From assembly GCF_028745505.1 (NCBI RefSeq), contig NZ_JAQZZL010000002.1, positions 1,302,001-1,366,000 on the forward strand: a DNA stretch of 64,000 nucleotides, read 5' to 3'. The notes beneath the pieces are model-generated. The model saw nothing but the letters and a program-made list of their open reading frames with translations. It was not told the DNA's origin and did no database searches. The stretch comes from Lentisphaera marina (lineage in GTDB: Bacteria; Verrucomicrobiota; Lentisphaeria; Lentisphaerales; Lentisphaeraceae). The translations under genes were made by a program, and so were the position numbers. Below are positions 17,056 through 25,885 of the stretch, in pieces (the stretch's first letter is position 1; each line of letters opens with the position of its first letter).

Positions 17056-17056
17056 A

Positions 17057-17620
17057 ATGGAATTAATTACCGCAATTAATAGACGAAGAAGCGCACGTAA
17101 ATTCCTTCCCAAGTCACCTGAAAGGGAGCAAATTCTCCCAATCATGGAAGCTGCTAGATTTGCTCACTCCATTGCTAATCGTCAAGTTTTGCGCTATTCA
17201 GTTATTCTCAACAAAGTTAAAAGTCGTCACATAAGTGATTATGTCAATTTGAGTAGTAACACAGATAAAGAGGAATTCGCTCCACCATCTGCCTATATTA
17301 TATGTTGCGGCCCTGAAGGAGATAGTCCTAGCCTCTTTGCTGATGTTGGCACAGCCTTCCAAAACATGTCCTTGGCGGCCATGACTGAAAAATTATCGAT
17401 GTGTTTTATTACACAGTTCGATTCCGAGCAGATAAAACAGCAATTCGAACTTGAGAATGGCTATAAAATCTTGGCTATTTTTGCCCTTGGTTATGCCGCT
17501 GAAAGTTCAGTTGCCTACAACGCAGAAACTCTTCCTGAGCACATTGAAAACGCTTCAGATTCACGTATCATTCAAATCCCAAAACTCAGAGCTTCTCAAA
17601 TAACTACCTGGATTGAATAA
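17057..17620 (+). CDS. Nitroreductase-family protein
   Basis: A 187-residue FMN-dependent nitroreductase-like protein. The N-terminus ITAINRRRSARKFLPKSPEREQILPIMEAARFA is the typical FMN phosphate-binding start. FADVGTAFQNMSLAAMTEKLSMCFI matches the dimer/flavin helix, and KILAIFALGYAAE is the usual core strand. The substrate is unknown. It lies between cdaR and tatD with near-zero spacing, so it is in the same transcription unit. Confidence 0.85.
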   Translation: MELITAINRRRSARKFLPKSPEREQILPIMEAARFAHSIANRQVLRYSVILNKVKSRHISDYVNLSSNTDKEEFAPPSAYIICCGPEGDSPSLFADVGTAFQNMSLAAMTEKLSMCFITQFDSEQIKQQFELENGYKILAIFALGYAAESSVAYNAETLPEHIENASDSRIIQIPKLRASQITTWIE

Positions 17621-18378
17621 TGTTTGACACCCACTTTCATCTCGACCCCGAGGATGATGCACAAGAAATTTACACTAATGCCCGAGCCGCAGGCGTAGAA
17701 TACATGACGCTGATTGGCTGTGATCCAGAATCATGTGATCGAGCTCTTGAGACTTCACAAAAATACGAAAATATGTTCTTTTCTGCTGGTGTTCACCCTT
17801 TATATGTAAAAGACTTCACGGGAGAAGTCTCCGATTTCGATACTTATTATGAAAATGAAAACAATGTTGCCGTAGGTGAAATTGGCTTAGATTTTTACTA
17901 TGATAAGGATGAAAATATCCAAAAAAGACAAGTTAATATTTTCGAAAGCTTCCTAAACAAATCTGTCGAATTAAAAAAACCAGCCATCATCCATAGCCGT
18001 GAAGCTTTTCCTGAAACTCTATCCTGTATCAAAAATACACTCAAAGGCCAGCAAGACTTCATTCTTCATTGTTATACGGGAGACGAAAACTGGGTCGGTG
18101 AGTTTATTGATGCAGGTGGCTATATTTCCTATTCTGGAATTGTTACTTTTAAAAATGCCGAGTCATTAAGAAAAAGTTTGGAAGGAGTCCCTAAGGACCG
18201 CATCCTCATTGAAACAGACTCACCCTACCTTGCGCCAGTCCCAATGCGAGGCAAGCGCAATCAACCTGCTTACGTCGTTCATGTTAGAGATAAAATCGCT
18301 CAACTGCTCAATATGGATTCCGAAGAATTAAGCGAATTAACCACAAGAAATGCTAAGGCAGTTTTCAATTTAAGCTAA
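17620..18378 (+). CDS. tatD: TatD-family metal-dependent hydrolase
   Basis: A 252-residue amidohydrolase-fold protein of the TatD DNase family. Metal-ligand motifs are visible: FDTHFHLD at the N-terminus, VGEIGLDFYY, KKPAIIHSREA, FILHCYTGD and ILIETDSPYLAPVPMRGKRNQP. Members are 3'-5' exonucleases or deoxyribonucleases with roles in DNA repair. The ATG overlaps the TAA of the preceding nitroreductase gene (TAATG). Confidence 0.92.
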   Translation: MFDTHFHLDPEDDAQEIYTNARAAGVEYMTLIGCDPESCDRALETSQKYENMFFSAGVHPLYVKDFTGEVSDFDTYYENENNVAVGEIGLDFYYDKDENIQKRQVNIFESFLNKSVELKKPAIIHSREAFPETLSCIKNTLKGQQDFILHCYTGDENWVGEFIDAGGYISYSGIVTFKNAESLRKSLEGVPKDRILIETDSPYLAPVPMRGKRNQPAYVVHVRDKIAQLLNMDSEELSELTTRNAKAVFNLS

Positions 18379-18473
18379 AAGGTAGTAATAAGTTAATTTT
18401 TGACTTATTTTTGAAAACAATCGTTTTAAGTACATATTAAGCTGAAATATAATTAATACTCAGGAATAAACGT

Positions 18474-19145
18474 ATGTTGGATACTAGTAAAACAGACACA
18501 AGTCTTGGCCATGAAGTAGAAGCCTATTTAGCAAGTAAAGGCCAATCCACACCTCTCATAAACAACACTTTAAGCAATAAAGAGAAAGTTAAAAAGATTG
18601 AATCCCTTTTTAGCGAAATCATGGAAACCCTTGGACTTGATTTGAATGATGACAGTCTCATGGAAAGCCCTTCTCGTGTTGCCAAAATGTATGTGAATGA
18701 AATTTTCCAAGGATTAAACCCAGACAACTTCCCAAAATGTACTGCTATTGAAAATAAAATGGCTTATGATGAAATGGTTACAGTTTCAGACATAAAAGTC
18801 ATGTCGAATTGCGAACATCACTTTGTCGTCATTGATGGCTTTGCTCACATTTCATACATACCTAACAAAAAAGTTATTGGCCTTAGTAAAATAAATCGTA
18901 TAGTTGATTACTTCAGCCGGCGTCCGCAGGTTCAAGAAAGACTAACTCACCAAATTTTCCATACCTTATGCTATATTCTCGATACTCAAGATGTTGCCGT
19001 AGTTATTGACGCCACACATTATTGTGTTAAATCACGTGGTGTTCAAGATGCAAGTTCACGAACTTCGACATCTAAAATTGGTGGTAAATTCAAACGTAAC
19101 CCTGCCACACGTGCAGAGTTTTTCTCTCAAATTAACAAGAAGTAA
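18474..19145 (+). CDS. folE: GTP cyclohydrolase I
   Basis: Converts GTP to 7,8-dihydroneopterin triphosphate, the entry point to folate, pterin and queuosine. The 223 residues contain zinc-binding MSNCEHH (C113, H116) and YCVKSRG (C184), the core GLSKINRIVDYFSRRPQVQERLTHQI, and the C-terminal SRTSTSKIGGKF. An N-terminal extension of about 35 residues precedes the domain. It is followed after two bases by a QueD/PTPS-like gene that would use its product. Confidence 0.95.
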   Translation: MLDTSKTDTSLGHEVEAYLASKGQSTPLINNTLSNKEKVKKIESLFSEIMETLGLDLNDDSLMESPSRVAKMYVNEIFQGLNPDNFPKCTAIENKMAYDEMVTVSDIKVMSNCEHHFVVIDGFAHISYIPNKKVIGLSKINRIVDYFSRRPQVQERLTHQIFHTLCYILDTQDVAVVIDATHYCVKSRGVQDASSRTSTSKIGGKFKRNPATRAEFFSQINKK

Positions 19146-19147
19146 TT

Positions 19148-19582
19148 ATGTATCGTTCAACTAAGAGTTTTTTCTACCTCCCCTGTGCCCATAGACAATG
19201 GCGTGATGATGGCGACTGCCAACTCGTTCATGGTTATGATAGATCAGTTCATTTTGTTTTTGAATCAGATGGCTTGGATGACAAATGCTGGGTTATGGAC
19301 TTTGGAGGACTCAAACATATTAAAGCTTGGCTAGAAGATAAATTTGACCATACTCTGCTCATTAATGAAGATGATCCCGAAATGGCTTTTTTTGAAGAAA
19401 TGGATCGCAAAGGACTCTGTCGCTTACGCGTACTTCCCAACATCGGGATGGAAGGCTCAGCAAAGTACATCTTTGACTATGTAGATCCATGGGTTCAAGA
19501 ACAGACTCAAGGTCGCGTAAGAGTTTATTCTGTAGAATGTCGTGAAAACGAGAAGAATTCCGCTATCTACTACAGAGATTAA
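19148..19582 (+). CDS. 6-pyruvoyl-tetrahydropterin synthase/QueD-like protein
   Basis: A 144-residue T-fold protein beginning YRSTKSFFYLPCAHRQW. Family positions are C24 (catalytic), H15 and H28 (zinc), the FDH motif (D67-H68) and a C-terminal CRENE segment. The canonical HGH is HGY here (28-30), so one of the usual three zinc histidines is replaced. The PCAHRQW...HGYDRS pattern looks like a recognised divergent subgroup rather than a decayed gene. Its location behind folE indicates a dihydroneopterin-triphosphate-derived substrate, but whether it makes carboxytetrahydropterin is not certain. It overlaps the convergent MATE gene by four bases. Confidence 0.78.
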   Translation: MYRSTKSFFYLPCAHRQWRDDGDCQLVHGYDRSVHFVFESDGLDDKCWVMDFGGLKHIKAWLEDKFDHTLLINEDDPEMAFFEEMDRKGLCRLRVLPNIGMEGSAKYIFDYVDPWVQEQTQGRVRVYSVECRENEKNSAIYYRD

Positions 19583-20865
19583 TCACATTTGAACTGCTTG
19601 AGTTCATAGGCCATATAAGCGCTTCGCATTAGCATAAATAAGCTCATGCTTAGCCATAAGCCATGATTATCTAAGGACCAAAAGAGATAAATAGAGGGAA
19701 GATAGATTAGCAGTGAGCAGCGTGTCATTATCTTCCTCATCTCTTTGGCTTTCGCTAAGCCAATAAATATACCATCAATAACAAACGCTACTGGGTTGAG
19801 TATGCACGCCAACAACAACCAAGGTAAATAACGTTTCGCTTCATTCATGATAAGCTCCTGTGAAGTAAAAATCGACAAAATACTTTCACCCATAAAATAG
19901 AGTATTAGTAAAAAAACTAAGCCACTTCCCAAGCCCCAAGTAAATGATAATTTATATAGTGCTTTCAAACGACTCAAATCCTGCTTCCCATAAAGTTTAC
20001 CACATAAACTTTCTGCCGCAAAAGCATAGCCATCTACCACATAAGCTAGACATGCGGCTAAACTCAATAAAATAGCATTAGCCCCCAAAGTTAGCGTACC
20101 GAACCTTTCGCTTAAAAAAGTAAAAGATGAAACGACCGCCAACAAGAAACCCGTACGAATAAATAGATCTCGGTTCAAACTTAAAAATGCTTTTATCTCG
20201 CTCCACTTAAAAATCTCTTGCCAATTCATTTTAGGCCATGACTTAAAATACTTCTTTGCTAAGACAATACTTAAAAACAAATTGATATACTGGGCACATA
20301 GAGTTCCCCATGCGACTCCAGCGACATCCATGTTTTTGTAGCGCACTAAATAAACACTAATTACTATGTTGATAAAATTACCGAGATAAGTAAGAACCAA
20401 AGGGAACCAAGAGTTTTGCATACCCAAAAACCAACCATGAAAAACATAGAGCATTAGAGTTGCTGGAGCCGCAAAAATTCTGATATCAAAATATGTTTTT
20501 GCATAAGCGCTTAATTCAATATCCAAGTCCAATAAATCGAAAGCTACTTTGGCTAAAGGGTATTGAAAAATTAGTAATAAAAGTGAAAGGCTAAGTGCTG
20601 TTAAGATCGCTCGATAAAAAACTAAATCTTCCCCATCACCTCTACCATGTGCCTGTGCAGTCAGCCCGGTTGTTCCCATTCGCAAAAAGCCAAAACTCCA
20701 ATACAGACAAGTAAAGATTTGTCCAGAAATTGCCACGGCTCCCAGCATGACGGGATCAGGCATATGCCCCATCAAAGCTGTATCCGTTAAACTTAAAGCG
20801 GGAACAGCTAAGTTACTCAGAACATTGGGTATGGCTAAACGTAGAAAATCTCGATTTAAAGACAT
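19579..20865 (-). CDS. MATE-family efflux transporter (DinF-like)
   Basis: A 428-residue integral membrane protein with about 12 hydrophobic segments. The N-terminal LAIPNVLSNLAVPALSLTDTALMGHM is the characteristic MATE start, and the first half contains GFLRMGTTGLTAQAHGRGD. MATE proteins exchange cations for drugs or metabolites across the inner membrane; the substrate cannot be read from sequence. It follows clpA by three bases on the same strand, so it may be transcribed with clpS-clpA. Confidence 0.88.
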   Translation of the reverse strand: MSLNRDFLRLAIPNVLSNLAVPALSLTDTALMGHMPDPVMLGAVAISGQIFTCLYWSFGFLRMGTTGLTAQAHGRGDGEDLVFYRAILTALSLSLLLLIFQYPLAKVAFDLLDLDIELSAYAKTYFDIRIFAAPATLMLYVFHGWFLGMQNSWFPLVLTYLGNFINIVISVYLVRYKNMDVAGVAWGTLCAQYINLFLSIVLAKKYFKSWPKMNWQEIFKWSEIKAFLSLNRDLFIRTGFLLAVVSSFTFLSERFGTLTLGANAILLSLAACLAYVVDGYAFAAESLCGKLYGKQDLSRLKALYKLSFTWGLGSGLVFLLILYFMGESILSIFTSQELIMNEAKRYLPWLLLACILNPVAFVIDGIFIGLAKAKEMRKIMTRCSLLIYLPSIYLFWSLDNHGLWLSMSLFMLMRSAYMAYELKQFKCD

Positions 20866-20868
20866 TGC

Positions 20869-23133
20869 TTAAGCAAGAGCGCGTACCTTTAGCGTGATTT
20901 TATCAGCATTCGTGTCGACTAAGACTTCGTGCCCTTCAGATATTTTCTCTTCTAAAATCAAGTCAGTCAATTGATGCTTAATCTTATTATCAATCAACCT
21001 TGCCAAAGGACGTGCTCCCATAACTGGATCGAAGCCCTTTTGAGCCAAGTATTTCTTAGCTCGATTACTCACTTTCATGGTGATTTTTTTAGCTTTCAAT
21101 TTTTGCTCGAGAGCTGCAAGAAACTTCTCAACAACTTTGAGCATGAGTTCTTGAGTTAGAGGATTGAAACGCACAATTCCATCTAATCTATTTCTAAACT
21201 CAGGGGTAAAGTATTTTTCCACCGCCGCATCACTAGCATTGAGGTTTTCAAGATTCTCAAAACCAATCATTTTAGCAGCAGACTCTCTAGCACCAACATT
21301 TGAAGTCATAATAATAATCACATTGCGAAAGTCAGCTTCATGACCATTATTATCCGTCAGTTTACCGTGATCCATTACCTGGAGAAGAATATTGTATATT
21401 TCTTGGTGCGCTTTTTCAATTTCGTCTAAAAGAACCAAACTATAAGGATTTTTAGTGACTGCATCTGTCAGTAAGCCACCTTGCTCAAAACCAACATAAC
21501 CAGGAGGCGAACCAATAAGTCTTGAAATGCTGTGTTTCTCACTATATTCACTCATATCAAAGCGAAGGAACTTAACACCGAGCAGACTCGATAATTGCTT
21601 GGCTAGTTCAGTTTTACCAACTCCAGTCGGCCCAGTGAACAAAAAGGAACCATAGGGTTTGTCTTCATCTCCCAAGCCAGATCGAGCTGTTTTAACGGCT
21701 TTAACCACGGCCTCAACGGCTTTATCTTGACCAAAGACTAACTTTTTCAAATCTTTTGCCAGAGTTAAAAGTTTCTGTTTATCATTGGAGTTTATTTTGG
21801 CTGAAGGAATCATTGCCATCGACGCAATTACTTCTTCAATCACATTTTTACTCACCATTTTTCTTTTTTGTGATGCTGGAAGCAAAGCCAAAGAGGCCCC
21901 TGCTTCGTCTAGGACATCAATTGCTTTGTCAGGTAAAAAACGATCATTGATAAAGCGATTAGATAATTCCGCCGCAGACTGCAAGGCTGTCACAGGATAT
22001 TGCACTTCGTGGTGTTTTTCGTAATAGGATTTAATCCCTTTCAAAATAGAAACGGTCTCACTAACACTGGGTTCTTTAACATCTATTTTTTGGAATCGAC
22101 GTGCTAATGCTCTGTCTTTTAAAATGTGATTTTTAAATTCTCCATATGTCGTCGCACCAATACAGCGAATTTCACCACTCGATAAAGCTGGTTTCAATAG
22201 ATTCGAGGCATCCATGGTTCCACCACTCGTTGAACCTGCTCCGACAATTGTATGTAATTCATCAATAAAAAGTATCGCGCCATCACGCGCTTTTAAATCA
22301 GTAACGAGGTTTTTAAGGCGTTCTTCAAAATCACCACGGAACTTTGTTCCTGCTACTAATGAACCTAGATCCAAAGCAAAAATTTGCGCATTACGCAAAC
22401 GTTCAGGTACTTTCCCCAAACAAATTAATTGAGCTAAACCTTCGACCACCGCTGTTTTCCCTACTCCGGGTTCCCCAACTAAAATGGGGTTATTCTTTCG
22501 ACGGCGACAGAGAGTTTGCACTACGCGTTTGAGTTCATTTTTACGGCCAATAATTGAATCTAATTCACCATTTTTTGCACGCTCAGTCAAGTTCACTGTG
22601 TAGCGATCTAACATACTGCCTTTAGATGACTCGGATTCACCAAAGATATCTTCAAAATCATCATCTTCGTCTTCATCCTCATACATGAGGTCACCTTCTT
22701 CATCAGAGTCTCCTCCATGGGATAGATAGGTGACGATGTCAAAACGATCTATATCCTGATTTTGTAAGAAGAAAACTGCGTGTGAATCCTCTTCACTAAA
22801 TAGAGCTACGAGAATATGAATTCCACTGATCGTCTCAATCTCCGAAGAAATAGCATGATCGGAAGCTCGTTTAATAACTCTTTGAAGCGCTAATGATTCA
22901 TCTGGCAGGTAATCCTCGTCGCCGGGAAGATCTGGTAACTCATTCTCAAAGTATTCGAGTAAGTCTGCACGAAGTCGATTAATATCTGCTCCACAAACCT
23001 CTAAAACATTGCGAGATTCAGGGTCGTGGACGAGCGCAAAGAGAATATGTTCGGGTAACACAAACTCGTGACGGTATTGCTGAGCGGTTTTAAACGCCAA
23101 CATGAAGGTGATTTGAAATTCTTTACTATACAT
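20869..23133 (-). CDS. clpA: ATP-dependent Clp protease ATPase subunit ClpA
   Basis: A 754-residue AAA+ unfoldase that feeds substrates to ClpP. It has an N domain (1-140), then an unusually acidic linker (about 141-170, GDSDEEGD...EDEDEDDDFED), a first Walker A GEPGVGKT (220-227) and a second GPTGVGKT (501-508). The IGF loop for ClpP docking is at KMIGFENLEN, and a C-terminal D2-small domain is present. The M-domain of ClpB is absent. clpS lies just upstream on the same strand, which confirms ClpA rather than ClpC. clpP is not in the window. Confidence 0.94.
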   Translation of the reverse strand: MYSKEFQITFMLAFKTAQQYRHEFVLPEHILFALVHDPESRNVLEVCGADINRLRADLLEYFENELPDLPGDEDYLPDESLALQRVIKRASDHAISSEIETISGIHILVALFSEEDSHAVFFLQNQDIDRFDIVTYLSHGGDSDEEGDLMYEDEDEDDDFEDIFGESESSKGSMLDRYTVNLTERAKNGELDSIIGRKNELKRVVQTLCRRRKNNPILVGEPGVGKTAVVEGLAQLICLGKVPERLRNAQIFALDLGSLVAGTKFRGDFEERLKNLVTDLKARDGAILFIDELHTIVGAGSTSGGTMDASNLLKPALSSGEIRCIGATTYGEFKNHILKDRALARRFQKIDVKEPSVSETVSILKGIKSYYEKHHEVQYPVTALQSAAELSNRFINDRFLPDKAIDVLDEAGASLALLPASQKRKMVSKNVIEEVIASMAMIPSAKINSNDKQKLLTLAKDLKKLVFGQDKAVEAVVKAVKTARSGLGDEDKPYGSFLFTGPTGVGKTELAKQLSSLLGVKFLRFDMSEYSEKHSISRLIGSPPGYVGFEQGGLLTDAVTKNPYSLVLLDEIEKAHQEIYNILLQVMDHGKLTDNNGHEADFRNVIIIMTSNVGARESAAKMIGFENLENLNASDAAVEKYFTPEFRNRLDGIVRFNPLTQELMLKVVEKFLAALEQKLKAKKITMKVSNRAKKYLAQKGFDPVMGARPLARLIDNKIKHQLTDLILEEKISEGHEVLVDTNADKITLKVRALA

Positions 23134-23189
23134 TTTTCTCTCTTTGTTCTTACGCTAAAATATCTTCCAAAATTCAATAAAAGGAAACT

Positions 23190-23501
23190 TTATTCTTTCT
23201 GCATTGTACAGAGTAATGGGTGACCTTCTTTTTTTGCTAAACTCATTGCTTTATCAACTTTACTTTCGGCAATTTCTTTGGGATACACACCACAAATCGC
23301 CTTGCCCTTGACATGCACAGTCAGCATCAGTTGTGCCGCTTCATCTTCTGTTTTATGAAATACTTCTACAATTAAGTAAACGACAAAATCCATGGGAGTA
23401 TAATCGTCGTTGTGCAATATAACTTTAAATAGACTTGGGCGTTTTACTTTACGCTTTTCCAATAAAGCCGTGTCCCCTTCAATCGAAATCTTTTCTGACA
23501 T
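23190..23501 (-). CDS. clpS: ClpS adaptor protein
   Basis: A 103-residue adaptor that delivers N-end-rule substrates to ClpA. The core FKVILHNDDYTPMDFVVYLIVEVFHK carries the conserved N-degron pocket (NDDYTPMD). HVKGKAICGVYPKEIAESKV is the second family motif. I took the ATG at 23501; an in-frame GTG lies two codons upstream. It is 56 bases ahead of clpA and divergent from the DUF455-ATP-grasp gene. Confidence 0.93.
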   Translation of the reverse strand: MSEKISIEGDTALLEKRKVKRPSLFKVILHNDDYTPMDFVVYLIVEVFHKTEDEAAQLMLTVHVKGKAICGVYPKEIAESKVDKAMSLAKKEGHPLLCTMQKE

Positions 23502-23565
23502 ATCCACTTCACTATTTTTACATTTAATATAATATGGGGCTGTTTACCTTTTTGACTAATTTTTT

Positions 23566-25533
23566 ATGCCGACAAAAATCATGAATTTATATCATTTTGC
23601 CCAGAACATTCTTGAATCAGCCGATATCGAAGAAAAACTCCGACATCCAGGCAAAATTGATTATTCTCCCTCAAAGAAAGTCTATTCATTTCCCACTAGT
23701 CCACAACGCTCCGATGCTTATGCTTTTGGAAAAAAAGAAAGTAAAAAATTGCACTTAGGTGAACTCAACTCGGAGCGAGATCGTGGCTTGCTCTTACTGA
23801 TGTTTATGAATCACGAATTGCTTGCCATTGAACTCATGGCTCAAGCCATCCTCAAGTTCCATCAATCTGTACCCGAATCATTTCTGCGCGGCTTAGTACA
23901 AACTATTATTGATGAACAAAAACATTGCCGCCTTTACCTCAAGCGCTTGAGAGAGCTTTCCTGTAAACCGGGCGACTTACCCCTCAGTAGTTTCTTTTGG
24001 GATTGCTTATCACAAGTCGAATCTCCGCAAGCATATCTAGCCGGAATGAGCTTAACCCTTGAGCAAGCCAACTTGGATTTCACCTACCACTATAGAGAAG
24101 TCTTTTCCTCTGCGGGAGATAAAAAAACTGCTGATATACTAAAAACAGTTTATGACGATGAGATTCGCCATGTTCAATTTGGTGTCGATTGGATGAATAA
24201 ATGGAACCACGATTCAAGTTTCTGGGATTATTATCTCCAGCACCTACCTAAGTCACTTGACCCCAATCGTGCCAAAGCTAATCAATACTTTGACATGAAT
24301 GGACGTTTAGCGGCTAAAATGGATAAAGAAACTATACTCAAATTCAAGCTACACAGTAGCAGTAGAGGTCGAAGCCCTAATATTTGGATTTTTAATCCTG
24401 CAGCAGAACTCGAATCTCACAAAATCTCTGCGCCAAAGAGTTATACCACTGTCGAAAATGATTTAATTCCTCTTCTCATCCCTCTCTGCAAAAAAGACGA
24501 TATACTGCTAAGCAATGAGTCCATAGATATCAATACTTTAGAAGTTTTTTATAATCTCAAATTTCCCTTGCCCGAAAACTTTTGCTTTTCTCAAATCGAT
24601 CAACTGCTGAGTAAACACAAGCCCGGCCACATCAAGGCTTGGGGCAAAAGCCCCACTGTAGAACGTAAAACATCTTCTATTAAACAAGCCCAATCAAGTA
24701 CCTTTAAACTTAGTAATTGGAAGGAGCCTTGGAAGGATTTATACTCAAAAAAATACCAAGCTAAAGTTTACTCCAAATTAAGTTCTGATAACCTAGCCCT
24801 CGATTTTTCTGCCGCTCATTATTTTTCAGACATAGATGATCTGAGTCGTTTATCACAAAGCAATGATGTTTTATTAAAGCAAGATCTCGCAAGTACCGGG
24901 CGTGGATGTAGAAGAGTATTTATTGATGCCTTAGAAGATGATGATCTAAAATGGATAAAGGGAGCTTTAAAACGACAAGGGGGAATCTTATTTGAACCCT
25001 ACCGTGATCGACTTCTCGATTTCTCAGCTCAGTATGAAATAAATTCTGAGGGCAAATTAAAATTTCATGGCTTAACTCAAATTGAAACTAAAGCTTTCGC
25101 GAACACCGCAAATACTTGTGGCCCTTTTCATCACCAATGGCCTAATGAAATCAAAAGTTTTGTTTTTCACGGTGGTCAACACCTCATTCGAGACGGCTTT
25201 CATTTAGTCGCTCAAGAGTGGTCTCGAATTATGCAAGAAATGAACTTTACGGGTCCCTTTGCCTTGGATGGTTTCATTTGGCGAGACAATAAACAATTAT
25301 ATTTTCGACCTATCTGTGAATTAAATCCTCGCCTCACAATGGGCCGCTTAGCCTTAGAACTCAATCGTTCATGCCAAGCAGGCCTACTGACTCAACTTTC
25401 CATAAGTGACAAGTCATGCCTAAGTGACTGCCCTCAAGACTTTCAATTTAAAAAGCAAAACAAAATCTCTAGTGCCGACCTTATTCTAAATCCACATGCC
25501 AAGCAATTTTTCGCTCGTTTTAAAAGCCTATAG
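23566..25533 (+). CDS. DUF455 ferritin-like domain fused to ATP-grasp-like domain
   Basis: A 655-residue protein with two recognisable halves. Residues about 60-250 are a DUF455/MiaE-type four-helix ferritin-like domain whose di-iron ligand candidates are all present: HELLAIE (E84, E89), DEQKH (E117, H120), LEQAN (E166), DDEIRH (E199, H202). Residues about 270-370 resemble a pre-ATP-grasp domain (NIWIFNPAAELE). Residues about 400-600 resemble ATP-grasp: LLKQDLASTGRGCRRV (nucleotide-binding lysine and glycine loop) and FALDGFIW...RPICELNPRLTMGR with E585 and N587 as metal ligands. An oxidative di-iron step joined to ATP-dependent carboxylate activation suggests tailoring of a small molecule or peptide. 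The start is the only upstream ATG. No function is known to me. Confidence 0.8.
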   Translation: MPTKIMNLYHFAQNILESADIEEKLRHPGKIDYSPSKKVYSFPTSPQRSDAYAFGKKESKKLHLGELNSERDRGLLLLMFMNHELLAIELMAQAILKFHQSVPESFLRGLVQTIIDEQKHCRLYLKRLRELSCKPGDLPLSSFFWDCLSQVESPQAYLAGMSLTLEQANLDFTYHYREVFSSAGDKKTADILKTVYDDEIRHVQFGVDWMNKWNHDSSFWDYYLQHLPKSLDPNRAKANQYFDMNGRLAAKMDKETILKFKLHSSSRGRSPNIWIFNPAAELESHKISAPKSYTTVENDLIPLLIPLCKKDDILLSNESIDINTLEVFYNLKFPLPENFCFSQIDQLLSKHKPGHIKAWGKSPTVERKTSSIKQAQSSTFKLSNWKEPWKDLYSKKYQAKVYSKLSSDNLALDFSAAHYFSDIDDLSRLSQSNDVLLKQDLASTGRGCRRVFIDALEDDDLKWIKGALKRQGGILFEPYRDRLLDFSAQYEINSEGKLKFHGLTQIETKAFANTANTCGPFHHQWPNEIKSFVFHGGQHLIRDGFHLVAQEWSRIMQEMNFTGPFALDGFIWRDNKQLYFRPICELNPRLTMGRLALELNRSCQAGLLTQLSISDKSCLSDCPQDFQFKKQNKISSADLILNPHAKQFFARFKSL

Positions 25534-25537
25534 ACAC

Positions 25538-25567
25538 AAAAAAAGCCCGGTATAAACCGAGCTTTTT
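25538..25567. terminator. Bidirectional terminator
   Basis: An A-run, AAGCCCGG, loop TATAAA, CCGAGCTT and a T-run form a stem with one mismatch. It lies 5 bases past the DUF455-ATP-grasp stop and 20 bases past the stop of the convergent 57-aa gene. Confidence 0.7.
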
Positions 25568-25588
25568 GAATTCAAATAAGTTTAAAAC

Positions 25589-25762
25589 TTATTTAAGATC
25601 GCAAGTAACTTCTTCTTTGATCTCTGTACCTTCTTCGATAATATCGATGATTCTTTGGTACTCGTCAGAGATTGGGCAACCACATGCGTGATCTTGTGTA
25701 GCGTGAAGTCTAGCTTGTTCCATGTGCCATTGGGCAACTTTAAGGTGCTGGTCAACGTTCAT
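25589..25762 (-). CDS. 57-aa Cys/His-containing protein, unrecognised
   Basis: A short but well supported gene. AAGGAAG lies five bases ahead of the ATG at 25762, a terminator lies 20 bases beyond the TAA, and codon use matches its neighbours. The product begins MNVDQHLKVAQWHMEQARLH, an amphipathic helix with regularly placed histidines (6, 13, 20, 25). It has a central CGCP (27-30), an acidic helix, and a C-terminal TCDLK. Three Cys and four His suggest metal binding, but no family is recognised. It is convergent with the di-iron/ATP-grasp gene. No signal peptide is seen, so it is cytoplasmic. Confidence 0.72.
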   Translation of the reverse strand: MNVDQHLKVAQWHMEQARLHATQDHACGCPISDEYQRIIDIIEEGTEIKEEVTCDLK

Positions 25763-25885
25763 AATGTCTTCCTTGTTGTTTGTAATGTTGGTTTAATATT
25801 TTACTAAGTTTTAATGTTTTTTCTATGTTAAATAAGGCTTTTTTTAACTTAAATGAAAGCTTTTAATGACTTTGGAGAACAAAAC

